Position numbers and translations under genes: made by a program
Source of the DNA: Lewinellaceae bacterium
GTDB taxonomy: Bacteria > Bacteroidota > Bacteroidia > Chitinophagales > Saprospiraceae
Length of the DNA stretch: 64,000 nucleotides
NCBI GenBank assembly: GCA_020636075.1
Contig: JACJYO010000002.1
Coordinates: 969,601 to 1,033,600, forward strand
Reading direction: 5' to 3'
Notes under the pieces: generated by a model
Database searches by the model: none
The model's input: only the letters and a program-made list of their open reading frames with translations
What the model was told of the DNA's origin: nothing
In this document: positions 24,642-33,842 of the stretch, piece after piece
Layout: the number at the start of each line of letters is the position of its first letter
Numbering within the stretch: the stretch's first letter is position 1

Positions 24642-25718
24642 ATGCAAAATAACAAACAATTTATTGAAAATACCCTTGGTGGACCAGTGATTATAACACA
24701 AAAAATAATCTTTTTGGTTTGCTTTACACTTCATTTACCCCTCCACGCCCAATACTCCGATATCCTTCAAAACAACAAAATCAGCTGGGTGGCCGAATAC
24801 ACCACGGATTATGAATTGAACCCGGCCTATAACACCAAACTCGAAACAGAAGCCAATTTGCTGGAACTCCAACGGCTGGTCAATACGCAAGGAAAGAACG
24901 GGCTGTTCCCGGACTCGGATGTCAATATCCCCTATTATTTCAGCCAAAAAATTTATGCCGGGCTAAAAGCTGCCGCCTTCCAATGCTACACCGATGCAAA
25001 CTTGCAGGAGCAGCTCACGCAGGAGCAGGTTTTATCCCGTTTTTCCTGGAAAGACAGCACTTCTTCAGATGGATTTATTGCTGAAAATGAATACAGTACG
25101 GAAGCTTTTGTCACCTTCCGGGTGCGTCAGGTATTTTTTTACAACAGCGCAAAACGGCAATTCCATGTGCGGATCTTAGCTCTTGCACCTATTCCCTGGA
25201 CCTCTGACGCTGAGGGCTATTTGATTGAACATCCGCCGTTGCTTTGGATAAAACTGCCTGAACTCAGCAAAAAACAAACCCGGCAGTTACCCAAAAGCGC
25301 CAACTACGTACTGCAAACCCGTACCCAGGAAAACAGCCCAATGGCCGATCAAATGCGCACGACCAAGGGTGCATTAAATATCCAGGAATGGGCGACAGCC
25401 GAGGTACAAAAACCTTCCCACAAAGCCCTCACTGTTGATGGGTTCCAGCCGCTCAACGGGGCTTCGCTGAAAGCACTCGTCTACACCGCAGATACGCTCA
25501 CTACCCTGAACGACCAGGGGCAGTCTGTAATCGATCGCATCGTTCAAAACAATGCCCTGGAGACCGTTGAGAAAATCCGTTTTGTACAAAACTGGTACTT
25601 TGATGAGCAACACTTGCTCCTTGGTTGCGAAGTTGTTGCGGTAGCACCTATGGCTACGATCAATGCAGCCGGTGGGCTTTTTCAGTTTGACAAGCCCTTG
25701 TTTTATGTAAAATATTAA
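24642..25718 (+). CDS. Secreted protein, possibly GldN-like
   Basis: The 358-aa protein has a hydrophobic leader ending 'LHLPLHAQ' and no lipobox. Two segments, 'FRVRQVFFYNSAKRQFHVRI' and 'VQNWYFDEQHLLLGCEVVAV', resemble the GldN/PorN pattern in which a Tyr/Trp-rich strand is followed by a basic turn and '..GIAPV'. GldN is a periplasmic ring subunit of the T9SS and gliding machinery. The match is partial and the protein may only be a distant relative. The ATG at 24642 gives a long leader; the GTG at 24687 is an alternative start. A strong terminator follows. Confidence 0.45.
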   Translation: MQNNKQFIENTLGGPVIITQKIIFLVCFTLHLPLHAQYSDILQNNKISWVAEYTTDYELNPAYNTKLETEANLLELQRLVNTQGKNGLFPDSDVNIPYYFSQKIYAGLKAAAFQCYTDANLQEQLTQEQVLSRFSWKDSTSSDGFIAENEYSTEAFVTFRVRQVFFYNSAKRQFHVRILALAPIPWTSDAEGYLIEHPPLLWIKLPELSKKQTRQLPKSANYVLQTRTQENSPMADQMRTTKGALNIQEWATAEVQKPSHKALTVDGFQPLNGASLKALVYTADTLTTLNDQGQSVIDRIVQNNALETVEKIRFVQNWYFDEQHLLLGCEVVAVAPMATINAAGGLFQFDKPLFYVKY

Positions 25719-25730
25719 TCTACTGGGTTT

Positions 25731-25774
25731 AAAACAAAAAGGCCCGTCACACTAGCGACGGGCCTTTTTGTTTT
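25731..25774. terminator. Bidirectional terminator between convergent genes
   Basis: Perfect 18-bp arms (25731-25748 and 25757-25774), ggcccgtc/gacgggcc flanked by aaaacaaaaa and tttttgtttt. It serves both the GldN-like gene and the TlpA gene. Confidence 0.92.
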
Positions 25775-25786
25775 AATGCAGTTGAT

Positions 25787-26287
25787 TTAGAACTTTTTCA
25801 ACTCCTTCATGTGCTCTTCCAGTTCCAGTTCATCACCCGGGGCATAGCCGGTATGTTCAAAAACAATATTTCCGGACTGGTCAAGCAAAATAGTATATGG
25901 CACAGATGATACGTTAGCGGCTTGTTGAAACTCCTTGTTGTAGTCGAGAAGGACTCGGTATGCCCAGCCTTTTTGCGCCACCATAGCCGGCACTTTTGCC
26001 GCCGTACGCGGATCGTCCACGCTGATGGCAACCAATTCCATGTCATATGTTTCCTGCCATTCTTCGTAGTAATCCATGATGGCATCCAATTCTTTTTTAC
26101 AAGGCGAGCACCAGGTTGCCCAAAAGCTGAGCACGGTGATTTTACCTGATTTTGCGAGATCCTGGGCATTGAGCACCTGACCTTCCAGTGTTTTAAGATT
26201 TGCCGAAGGCAATGCTTTTGTGCCATCCTGGGCAGCGAGGCCAAAGGCAAAGAAACAGGCTGCGAAAACGAGCAGTAATTTTTTCAT
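25787..26287 (-). CDS. TlpA-family thioredoxin-like protein
   Basis: The 166-aa protein has a signal peptide (MKKLLLVFAACFFAFGLAAQ) and one thioredoxin fold with active site 'WATWCSPCKKE' (CxxC) after 'ITVLSF'. Later motifs 'VSSVPYTILLDQSGNIV' (cis-Pro) and 'HTGYAPGDELELEEHMKEL' fit TlpA/ResA-like periplasmic disulphide reductases that act in cytochrome maturation or redox repair. It is a single gene with its own promoter; the terminator at 25731 ends it. Confidence 0.92.
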   Translation of the reverse strand: MKKLLLVFAACFFAFGLAAQDGTKALPSANLKTLEGQVLNAQDLAKSGKITVLSFWATWCSPCKKELDAIMDYYEEWQETYDMELVAISVDDPRTAAKVPAMVAQKGWAYRVLLDYNKEFQQAANVSSVPYTILLDQSGNIVFEHTGYAPGDELELEEHMKELKKF

Positions 26288-26325
26288 TGTAAAATTTAAG
26301 GTTGAGAAATACGATTAGGACGGTG

Positions 26326-26333
26326 CAAAAATA
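26326..26333 (-). promoter_or_regulatory. -7 promoter element for the TlpA gene
   Basis: On the minus strand this reads tatttttg, an exact TAnnTTTG match 38 bases before the ATG at 26287. Confidence 0.45.
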
Positions 26334-26401
26334 GGGTATATCCTGTTTGGTGTGGTTGGATTAACGTCCGCTTAACGCAAACAACCCTCAATCAACACGG
26401 C

Positions 26402-29400
26402 TCAACGCAACAGCAGCACCTTCCCTTCCAACACCGGGGCGTCGGCGCCAAACTGCATACCCTCCCAAATCTGTCCGTTTTCAAACCGGGCACGGGCTTT
26501 CCAGTAGTAAATGCCTTGTACCAATAGCTCGCCACTATTGTTTAGCCGCCCATTCCAGGCTTCGGAAGGTTGTCCGTCGACCAGAGCAGTGGAGTGCCAA
26601 ACGCGCTGGCCGTTGCCTGCATAAACAGCAATTTCAAACTCCTGCAAACCCAGACCTATCGCCTTAAACTCCCGTTCACCTGGCAATCCCGATTCAGGAG
26701 CCAACGCATTGGGGATGTAAAGCCCGGTAAATATTTCCGGCGTTAACAGCAGAATCAGTGTATCGCTGCAGCCCAGGCTGTTGTACACAATTAGCGTCAC
26801 AGGGAAACTACCGTTCACATAATACCGATGTACCGGATTCCGGAGAGCAGATGTGTCGCCGTCACCAAAGTCCCAATGCCAGCGGTTAGCGTTCAGAGAC
26901 ATGTCGAAAAAACGATAAATTCCATTAGGCACAATGCTGGTGTCGGTCAATGCTGCAAAAGTGAAAGCAGCCTCCGGGGAAGGTAAAACGCTGATGTAAT
27001 TCGTGTACGTCATGGAATCGAAGCAGAGAGAATCGGCCGACGCGTATAAAGTCACCGTATACGTGCCCGACTGGGCATAGCGGTGCAATGGGGTGGAATG
27101 GTTGGAGATTTGCCCGTCGCCAAAATGCCAGGAATACTGGTTTACGCCCTGCGTTATCGGTTCGAACAATACATCAAATGGCGCGCAACCGGTTTGGTCG
27201 GCAACCATAAAGTCAACCTCCGGCCGGGCATAAATTGTCAAATTGTATATCAACGTGTCGCGGCAGGAATACTGGCTGATCGCTTCCAACCAGACCGGCA
27301 AAGCGCCCGCCTGATTAACCGTCAAACTCGGATTCACCTGCATGGAACTGCCTGATGTGCCAAAAGTCCAGAGGTAAGCATCGGCATCAACGGACTGATT
27401 GTTAAACAACAAGGTAGTGGGCGTTTTACACAAGGCCGTTTGGCTCACTTCAAAGGCTGCTTTTGGCTTCGGATGCACCTGGATAGATGCAAATGTCCAG
27501 TCGTTTTTGCAGTTGAAAAAATCGGTTACGACCAGCCCGACGGTAAACGACCCTGCATCGGCATAACGATGCTGCCCGCCCGGCCCGATAGCTGTTGTGC
27601 CATCGCCAAAATCCCACACATACGTATTGCCGGCGCCGATCGTATTGTTGATTGGCTGGAAATCAAATGGTTGGCAACCCGAACTGTCCGGCACGGCCAA
27701 CATTGGCTCCGGCAAGGGCTTCACCTCCAACATGCTGCTTGCAGTGGCCGGGCATCCGTTGGTGACCGAAAGGCCGGTCATTTCGACGGTGTAGACACCC
27801 GGAGCGGCATACACGTGAAAAGTTGACGTCAGGGTCGAGTCTGTTGTTCCATCGCCAAATGCCCAGTAACTTCCGATAATTGCCGGCGCAGTATTATTGA
27901 AAAAAATGGTGTCGCCCTGGCAAACATAAGGCTGATGACTGAAACTGACCTGGGGCGCCGGCAAAACGGTGATCATCACCTGCGCAGTATCGTACCCACA
28001 GCCGTTGTTAACAAATTCCCGCACCAGGTACTGACCGGCATTGGCATAGGTATGCAGCACAGTGTCGCCGGTAGCGGTCGTACCATCACCCAAATCCCAG
28101 CTAATAAAAAGCCCCTGCGTGCTGTAGTCGATCAGGCGCACGGCAAAAGGCGCACATCCCACCAGGGTGTCTGTGTTGAAAAACGCTTCAACCGGATTCG
28201 GTTTCACCAAAACGGTATGCACCACCGTGTCGGCGCCACATTCATTTACCGCCACCAGGGCAATGTGGTAGATGCTGTCGTGATCGGTGGTCAGAAAAAC
28301 CTGCTCAGGCAATTCAAAAACGGTATCAACCAACTGGCCATTGACATACCATTGGAAAAAGTCGGGCTCCCCTACACTCACATTGTTGAGCCGTACATGT
28401 AAAGGAGTGCAGCCACTGCTGACATCGGTGCCAAAACGCACCTGTGGCCGGGGATACACCGTCACCGGCGCCTCGGCGGAAGCCTCGCCACAACCATTGA
28501 CCGCCCGAAGGGTGATCAGGTAGGTCGTGTCGGTTTCTCCCTGGGTATACACGATGGTGCCCGGTTGTGGCAGGGTGTCCGTTTGGCCGTTTCCGTAGTC
28601 CCAGATGTACAACGTGTAATCGTTGATCGCGCTGGCATTGGCAATCGTTACGGGCAAGTCGGCACAACCTTCCGTGGTATCTATGGCGAAACTGGCATCG
28701 GGTGGCGTCACCACCTGTATTTCGGCGGTAGCCGTGTCTTTGCAGTTTGCCGTATTTTGAACATAAAGCACCACCGTATAGGTGCCAAAATCTGTGTAGG
28801 TATGTACCGGGTTGCAAATATCGGCTGTAGTGCCGTCGCCAAAATCCCAATGACAAGCGCTGACACCGCTGCCGCCGGTAAATGGGCCCAGGTCCAGCGG
28901 CTCATCCACACAAACGCGTCCGATGCTGTCTAACCCGGCTGCCGGCACGCCCAATACCGTAATTGGGAGCATCGCCACGTTCACACAACCGGTGCTCATA
29001 TCATCAAAAGTGTAGGTCAACGTGTGTGCACCTGGACCCGCCAATGCAGGGTCAAACACACCGGCCGGGGTAACGCCTGTACCCGTCCAATCCCCACCGG
29101 AAGGTGAAGCCGAAAGGTTCAGCAGCCCTGCGTTTGCGCACACGGGATTTACCGGGGTAAGCTGCAACGCTGTTCCCTGCACCAGTACGTCGATACTGCC
29201 CGATACTTTGCAGCTGGGATCGCCAATATCGTACACGTAATTTAGTGTAACGGGAGTATTCAGCGGTGCGTCAGCCGGTGTGAATACTCCCGTCGATGAA
29301 ACGCCGGCGCCGCTCCACAAGCCGCCGGCAGGAAGCGCCTGCAGTTGAACAGGAGGGTCCGTATTGCAAAACGGGCCGGCCGGATCGATCGACAGCTGGG

Positions 29401-31633
29401 CCGGCTCGGTGATATAAAAACTGTCGGCTGCCGCGGCCGTTCCACAGCTGTTCGAAACAGTGACAGCAATAAAATGCAGACCGTAGCCGGTAAAAGCAAC
29501 GGGGCCCGGCGACGGGCCGCTCGCCGTGGCCGGGTTGCCGCCGCCAAATGTCCAGCTGATGGTCGCGGGAGTGCCTTGTGTAAACTGGGTAAAATTGAGC
29601 GGGTTGAGGGTGATGTCCACACAACCTTCCTGGAGTTGAGCCATCTGCACACCGGGGGAGAGGACCACCAGCACGGTGCCGGTCCACACCGGGTTGCCGC
29701 AGCCGTTTACCTGAAGGCGCACTGTGTACAGGCCTTCCTGGAAGAATTCAATTTGCGGCTCGGCGCTTGCCGCCGATGTGCCGTTGACAAAATTAAAACC
29801 GGCGCCCGGCGTGAGCGTCCAGGTGTACGGATTGTTACTGAAGGCGTTGGTCGAGCTGTTACTGATCAGAAGCAGTTCGCCCGGCGCACACAGGGTGTCG
29901 TCGGATAGCATGGCTTGCGCGGTAGCCTGAGGCAAAATCCGGAAAGAATCGACTACCGTTTGTGCGCCGCATCCATTAACGACGCGTACCGATAACGCAT
30001 ACGTACCAACGCCCGAAAATGTGACGTTGGGTGGAGTGCTGCCGTTGAAGGATGGAATACTGCCGTTCAGGAAGGTCCACTGGATGGAGTCGGCCGAACC
30101 ACCGCCATAGGTGACCAGGCTTGCAGGGCTAAGCGTAACCGTTGGGTCGCATTGATCTTCGGTATTCGTCAAACTTACGGTCGGTGTCAGCCGCACGTTT
30201 ACAGTAATTTCTTTTTCTGGAGTGCCACAGCCGTCGACTACTAGTTTTACTAGAAAACTGCCTTCCATCGAAAATTTCAGCTCGGGGTTGGGACTGTTGG
30301 CATTGGTGCCGTTGACAAACATAAATCCTGAATTCGGGCTTAAACTCCAGGTGTAGCCGCCGGCGTTAGTTGAGGTGTTGGTTAAGGTCAGCAACTCGTC
30401 GGGTCCGCAAATAGTATTCGAGGACGGGGTGAAATCGGCTGTCGCAGGCGGGGCGATTAAAAATGTATCCCGGCTTACGGCGTCACCGCAAGTGTTGCTT
30501 GCCGTAGCCGTCACGATGTACATACCCGGCGCGGCGTAACTGACGGGGCCGGGCGGGTTGTTCGAAGAACTGGCCGGATTGCCTCCGGGAAATTGCCAGC
30601 TGACTGTTGGCGATGAGCCGCCCACCGTGGCTGTTGGCATGATGGTCACAGAGCCAAGGGCCGCGCAGGCGTCGGGGATTGGAGCGATCGCCACCGATGC
30701 CGGCGCCAGTACGGTGACCGTGGTGGTCCATTCCGGGTCGCCGCAGCCGAATACGCGGAGCCGAATGGTGTAGGTGCCCGGATTGGCAAAGCGAATGACG
30801 GGATTCTTGTCGGTTGAGCCGGTACCGTTGATAAAAGTAATACCGGAAAAAGGCGTGACCGTCCAGCTGTACCCGACGGCATTGGTTGATTGGTTGATGA
30901 ACGCAATGGAGCCGCCCGCACAGATCAGCGTATCGGCAGGCGTGGCGGCAGCCGTGGCGGGAGGCGTTACGGTGATGGTGCGCGTGTAGGTATCGGAACC
31001 GCAGCTATTGGTTACCTGGAGGGATACGGTATAGGTTCCCGGGGTCGCGTACGTGTGTGAAGGGGGATTCGCGAGTGTCGATGTGGTGCCGTCGCCAAAG
31101 TTCCAAAGGTATCCCGGATTGCTCGAGTTTGGGCAACTGGTGTTGTTGAACGACACCGGCTCATTGACACAAAGAATCTGCGGTGAAGCGGTGAATTCGG
31201 CAATTGGTTTAAAACGTACAACTACATTGAACTGAACGTAATTAAAACTCTTAAAATTAGGGGCACACGTTTTTTCCACACCTAAAAGCACAGGGAAAAT
31301 GATGGTACCGTTCGGGCTGGATTTAATGCAAGTGTCGTTGGGGAAGTCGTAAGCATGCGTCATTATGTTTTGAAAACCCGAAAAAGTTTGGCATACCCCG
31401 TCACCCCAGCTGATGTACGTCGTTTGAATTTCATTTGCCGGTGTGGAGTTATTTTCGACCGTGACCGTTTCGCCTTCGCAAAAAATGGTAGGGCTTCCCG
31501 CTGCAAGTCCGCCGGAAGGTTGTAAATCACCACAATCATTCGAAATAGAGTTTGCCCAATTCGACACGCCACACTGAGCGTACGATAGCTGTGCAAACCC
31601 AATCAAAATAAAAAATATCAGCGCGTATTTCAT
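26402..31633 (-). CDS. Giant PKD-repeat adhesin with CHU_C/T9SS type B-like C-terminus
   Basis: The 1743-aa protein (ATG at 31633, signal MKYALIFFILIGFAQLSYAQ) is a chain of PKD and related beta-sandwich domains ('WNFGDGTTSTLANPPSHTY', 'WDLGDGTTATGDTVLHTY', 'WHWDFGDGDTSALRNPVHRY'). Many are separated by Cys-containing 'CG...' stretches. The C-terminal 'FTGLYIPNALAPESGLPGE' leads into a gliding-motility-associated (CHU_C, T9SS type B) domain, ending unusually in 'VLEGKVLLLR'. It should be exported by T9SS and act as an adhesin or gliding-type surface filament. The PorP/SprF gene lies 23 bases upstream, a classic pairing. The 189 extra in-frame codons reaching back to 32200 overlap PorP and are not real. 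Confidence 0.88.
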   Translation of the reverse strand: MKYALIFFILIGFAQLSYAQCGVSNWANSISNDCGDLQPSGGLAAGSPTIFCEGETVTVENNSTPANEIQTTYISWGDGVCQTFSGFQNIMTHAYDFPNDTCIKSSPNGTIIFPVLLGVEKTCAPNFKSFNYVQFNVVVRFKPIAEFTASPQILCVNEPVSFNNTSCPNSSNPGYLWNFGDGTTSTLANPPSHTYATPGTYTVSLQVTNSCGSDTYTRTITVTPPATAAATPADTLICAGGSIAFINQSTNAVGYSWTVTPFSGITFINGTGSTDKNPVIRFANPGTYTIRLRVFGCGDPEWTTTVTVLAPASVAIAPIPDACAALGSVTIMPTATVGGSSPTVSWQFPGGNPASSSNNPPGPVSYAAPGMYIVTATASNTCGDAVSRDTFLIAPPATADFTPSSNTICGPDELLTLTNTSTNAGGYTWSLSPNSGFMFVNGTNANSPNPELKFSMEGSFLVKLVVDGCGTPEKEITVNVRLTPTVSLTNTEDQCDPTVTLSPASLVTYGGGSADSIQWTFLNGSIPSFNGSTPPNVTFSGVGTYALSVRVVNGCGAQTVVDSFRILPQATAQAMLSDDTLCAPGELLLISNSSTNAFSNNPYTWTLTPGAGFNFVNGTSAASAEPQIEFFQEGLYTVRLQVNGCGNPVWTGTVLVVLSPGVQMAQLQEGCVDITLNPLNFTQFTQGTPATISWTFGGGNPATASGPSPGPVAFTGYGLHFIAVTVSNSCGTAAAADSFYITEPAQLSIDPAGPFCNTDPPVQLQALPAGGLWSGAGVSSTGVFTPADAPLNTPVTLNYVYDIGDPSCKVSGSIDVLVQGTALQLTPVNPVCANAGLLNLSASPSGGDWTGTGVTPAGVFDPALAGPGAHTLTYTFDDMSTGCVNVAMLPITVLGVPAAGLDSIGRVCVDEPLDLGPFTGGSGVSACHWDFGDGTTADICNPVHTYTDFGTYTVVLYVQNTANCKDTATAEIQVVTPPDASFAIDTTEGCADLPVTIANASAINDYTLYIWDYGNGQTDTLPQPGTIVYTQGETDTTYLITLRAVNGCGEASAEAPVTVYPRPQVRFGTDVSSGCTPLHVRLNNVSVGEPDFFQWYVNGQLVDTVFELPEQVFLTTDHDSIYHIALVAVNECGADTVVHTVLVKPNPVEAFFNTDTLVGCAPFAVRLIDYSTQGLFISWDLGDGTTATGDTVLHTYANAGQYLVREFVNNGCGYDTAQVMITVLPAPQVSFSHQPYVCQGDTIFFNNTAPAIIGSYWAFGDGTTDSTLTSTFHVYAAPGVYTVEMTGLSVTNGCPATASSMLEVKPLPEPMLAVPDSSGCQPFDFQPINNTIGAGNTYVWDFGDGTTAIGPGGQHRYADAGSFTVGLVVTDFFNCKNDWTFASIQVHPKPKAAFEVSQTALCKTPTTLLFNNQSVDADAYLWTFGTSGSSMQVNPSLTVNQAGALPVWLEAISQYSCRDTLIYNLTIYARPEVDFMVADQTGCAPFDVLFEPITQGVNQYSWHFGDGQISNHSTPLHRYAQSGTYTVTLYASADSLCFDSMTYTNYISVLPSPEAAFTFAALTDTSIVPNGIYRFFDMSLNANRWHWDFGDGDTSALRNPVHRYYVNGSFPVTLIVYNSLGCSDTLILLLTPEIFTGLYIPNALAPESGLPGEREFKAIGLGLQEFEIAVYAGNGQRVWHSTALVDGQPSEAWNGRLNNSGELLVQGIYYWKARARFENGQIWEGMQFGADAPVLEGKVLLLR

Positions 31634-31656
31634 GGTTTTTGATGATTTAGCCAAGA

Positions 31657-32733
31657 TTAGTTGAGAAACGGTTTGTACCCTTTTCCGATAAAATGGAAGC
31701 AATCGGTGCGGCCTTTTTTGGTTTTTCCGCCAAAAACACAAGCCTCGGGAAATGAAAACTGAAGGATCAGCTCGTGCGCGCCCCCGCTGGCATTTTGGCC
31801 CAGGCCGGAAAGGGCGCCATCGAACGCATATTGAAGGGAGCAGGCGAGTTTCGACCCGATTTTGAAGTGCAAACCTGTCACAACGGTGAGCGCATGTGTG
31901 TTGCCTGCCGCCACCGGGTTGCGGTTCCATTGGTAGATCAGCCCAAGGTGCGCTACATCGTACTGTGCGATCAAGCCCGTGGCGCTGCGGCGCAGGCTGC
32001 TTTCCAGTTCGAGGCGCGCCAGCCAGTTTAGGTACAAGGGCGCCTCCTGGCGACCGGAACCTATTGGCGTAGTCACGGAGCCATGCAAAACCCAGTAGCG
32101 TGCCTGGCGGGAGTCGAGCCCCAGAAACGACACGTCGCGGCTGCCGCCCAGGTGGTGCACAGCCACACCCAGACTGGCGGGCATATCGCCGGCGCTCCAT
32201 TCGATATTCCCACGTGCCAGCAGGCCGGCGGCCACGTCGAACGTTTGCAGACTGCTGCCATCGGTAAGAAAGAGCGGCGAAGGACTGCCTTGTACGCCAA
32301 ACAGCGGATCGAGCTGGCCGCTGAACAGCAGCCGGGCGTAGTCGACCCGATGCTGGCCCAGCCCGGCTTGCAAGCCGCCATGCACGGAAAACTTATCCTT
32401 TGGGGCCGCCCAAAAAGTGCTCAGAAGCAATCCGGCTTCCTGCCAGCGATACCCAAAAAACGACTCGCTGATATCATTGGCATAGAAGCCGAAAGCAACC
32501 GGCGCCCGGCAGGTACGCAGGGCCAACGATGCCGACTTTGTCGTGAAACCGTCCTGCACCTGGCCCCATTGTTTGCGATAGCCGAATGCCGCATCCAGAC
32601 CGCGTACGGTAGACACATAAGCGGGGTTCAAGGTGTTTGGGTTGGCGTAAAACTGGGAAAATGCCGGCGCCTGGGAATGGAGCGGCAACAAGCCTGCAAG
32701 CAGGAAAAACGGGAGGGAAAATGATTTTTTCAT
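31657..32733 (-). CDS. PorP/SprF family T9SS outer-membrane protein
   Basis: The 358-aa protein has a signal peptide (MKKSFSLPFFLLAGLLPLHSQ) followed directly by the family signature 'FSQFYANPNTLNPAYVSTVRG'. Features of the barrel follow ('GFYANDISESFFGYRWQEAG', 'GLQAGLGQHRVDYARLLFS'). PorP/SprF proteins assist secretion or surface attachment of the large type-B T9SS substrate encoded next to them, here the PKD adhesin downstream. The start at 32733 is preferred over the ATG twelve codons upstream because the signal peptide begins there. It lies 36 bases after the SUMF1-domain gene, so three genes may share a transcript. Confidence 0.9.
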   Translation of the reverse strand: MKKSFSLPFFLLAGLLPLHSQAPAFSQFYANPNTLNPAYVSTVRGLDAAFGYRKQWGQVQDGFTTKSASLALRTCRAPVAFGFYANDISESFFGYRWQEAGLLLSTFWAAPKDKFSVHGGLQAGLGQHRVDYARLLFSGQLDPLFGVQGSPSPLFLTDGSSLQTFDVAAGLLARGNIEWSAGDMPASLGVAVHHLGGSRDVSFLGLDSRQARYWVLHGSVTTPIGSGRQEAPLYLNWLARLELESSLRRSATGLIAQYDVAHLGLIYQWNRNPVAAGNTHALTVVTGLHFKIGSKLACSLQYAFDGALSGLGQNASGGAHELILQFSFPEACVFGGKTKKGRTDCFHFIGKGYKPFLN

Positions 32734-32769
32734 TTTTTGGTAGGGGTGTGGATAAATGAGATTGTGCAT

Positions 32770-33735
32770 TCAATCGAACACGGTCCTGAACCCAACTACC
32801 TTGTTGGTGGAATTCTTCCGAACCGGGTGCCCATCATATTGAATATTCAGGTATTCGGGCGGGGTGCGATACGAGCCGCCGGCAGTAAAACGCAACCCTT
32901 CAACCGGCCCGTCGGCGCACCATTCTTCAACATTGCCAAACAAATCAAATAGTTCAACCGAAGATCCGCGCCCGCTGCTACCTACCGGATGTAAACGCCC
33001 ATTGCTGTTTCCCCGGTTCCAGCTGATCCTGTTTTTTTCGGCATTATCCGGAAGCGAATCGTTTCCGGTTGAAAGTAAAGCCGCTTGGATCCATTCGTCT
33101 TTCGAAGGCAGGCGCCCCCCGGCATACTCGCAATAGGCATTGGCATCATGCCAGGATACACTGTGCATTGGGAGATCGCGCTGGGCGGTATCCACCTGTT
33201 CATGGGGAAAAAACCGGTTTGTGGCCTGGCAAAAAGCAAAATACTGGCCGACGGTTACTTCGTATTTGTTCATGCGAAATGCGGTTGCCTGCCCGTTTCC
33301 CGGAACCAAAACCGTTTCGCCCTTCAGGAATGCTTTCAGGTCAAATGGTTTATTGGGAGGAGGGATGTTGACGCCTTCTTCCCGGATCACTTCCGCATTA
33401 GCGCTTTCTTTCGTATTATTCATTGCGCCCCGGGTTTTCAGATAAACCGGAGTATTTGAAAAATGGGAAACGGTATCCGGGTATCTATCGCCTTTCTCCT
33501 GTGCCTTGGCAGCCTCATTTTGCCGGGGATTTTTATAGAAAATAAAAAAAACAATCCCGCTTGAAATTATTCCGATTGCCAGGAACGACAACAGCGTTGT
33601 ACTGTTTTTTGATAACCAGGATTTTTTAGGGGAATTGTAATAGATATCACCAATGTGAACGTTTTTCCCGGCATTGATTTCATTGCCGGAAAGAATGTTT
33701 TTATGCGTTGGTTCCCGGTTATCAGATTTTTTCAT
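32770..33735 (-). CDS. Membrane-anchored SUMF1/FGE-domain protein with N-terminal 'iGD' tag
   Basis: The 321-aa protein has three parts. Residues 19-33 ('EINAGKNVHIGDIYY') form a short tag. A single membrane segment (about 46-67, 'LLSFLAIGIISSGIVFFIF') suggests N-in topology. The C-terminal 190 residues form a formylglycine-generating-enzyme-like (SUMF1) domain ('FRMNKYEVTVGQYFAFCQAT', 'PMHSVSWHDANAYCEYAGGR', 'LFDLFGNVEEWCADG', 'TAGGSYRTPPEYLNI', 'VGFRTVFD'). The catalytic Cys pair of true FGE is not evident, so a binding role is more likely. The tag matches one on the nucleosidase at 35524-36663. It appears to lead the PorP/adhesin transcript. Confidence 0.82.
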   Translation of the reverse strand: MKKSDNREPTHKNILSGNEINAGKNVHIGDIYYNSPKKSWLSKNSTTLLSFLAIGIISSGIVFFIFYKNPRQNEAAKAQEKGDRYPDTVSHFSNTPVYLKTRGAMNNTKESANAEVIREEGVNIPPPNKPFDLKAFLKGETVLVPGNGQATAFRMNKYEVTVGQYFAFCQATNRFFPHEQVDTAQRDLPMHSVSWHDANAYCEYAGGRLPSKDEWIQAALLSTGNDSLPDNAEKNRISWNRGNSNGRLHPVGSSGRGSSVELFDLFGNVEEWCADGPVEGLRFTAGGSYRTPPEYLNIQYDGHPVRKNSTNKVVGFRTVFD

Positions 33736-33787
33736 TAAAAAATGTTTCTGGCTAAATATTCTAATTGACCAACAATAGAGACTAATA

Positions 33788-33822
33788 GAAAAATGCCGGC
33801 GTTTCCGGCAGTTACGCCGGCA
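33788..33822 (-). terminator. Terminator of the CsgG-like gene
   Basis: Stem tgccggcg (33794-33801) with cgccggca (33815-33822); on the minus strand it is followed by a T-run (a's at 33788-33793). It separates the nucleosidase/CsgG operon from the SUMF1/PorP/adhesin genes. Confidence 0.75.
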
Positions 33823-33842
33823 CTTCCGGTTTATACCGGGTT

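Noticed and set aside
31634..32200. 189-codon N-terminal extension of the PKD adhesin frame
   Set aside because: It overlaps the PorP/SprF gene in another frame and has Arg/Pro-rich, non-coding composition; a proper signal peptide begins at 31633.
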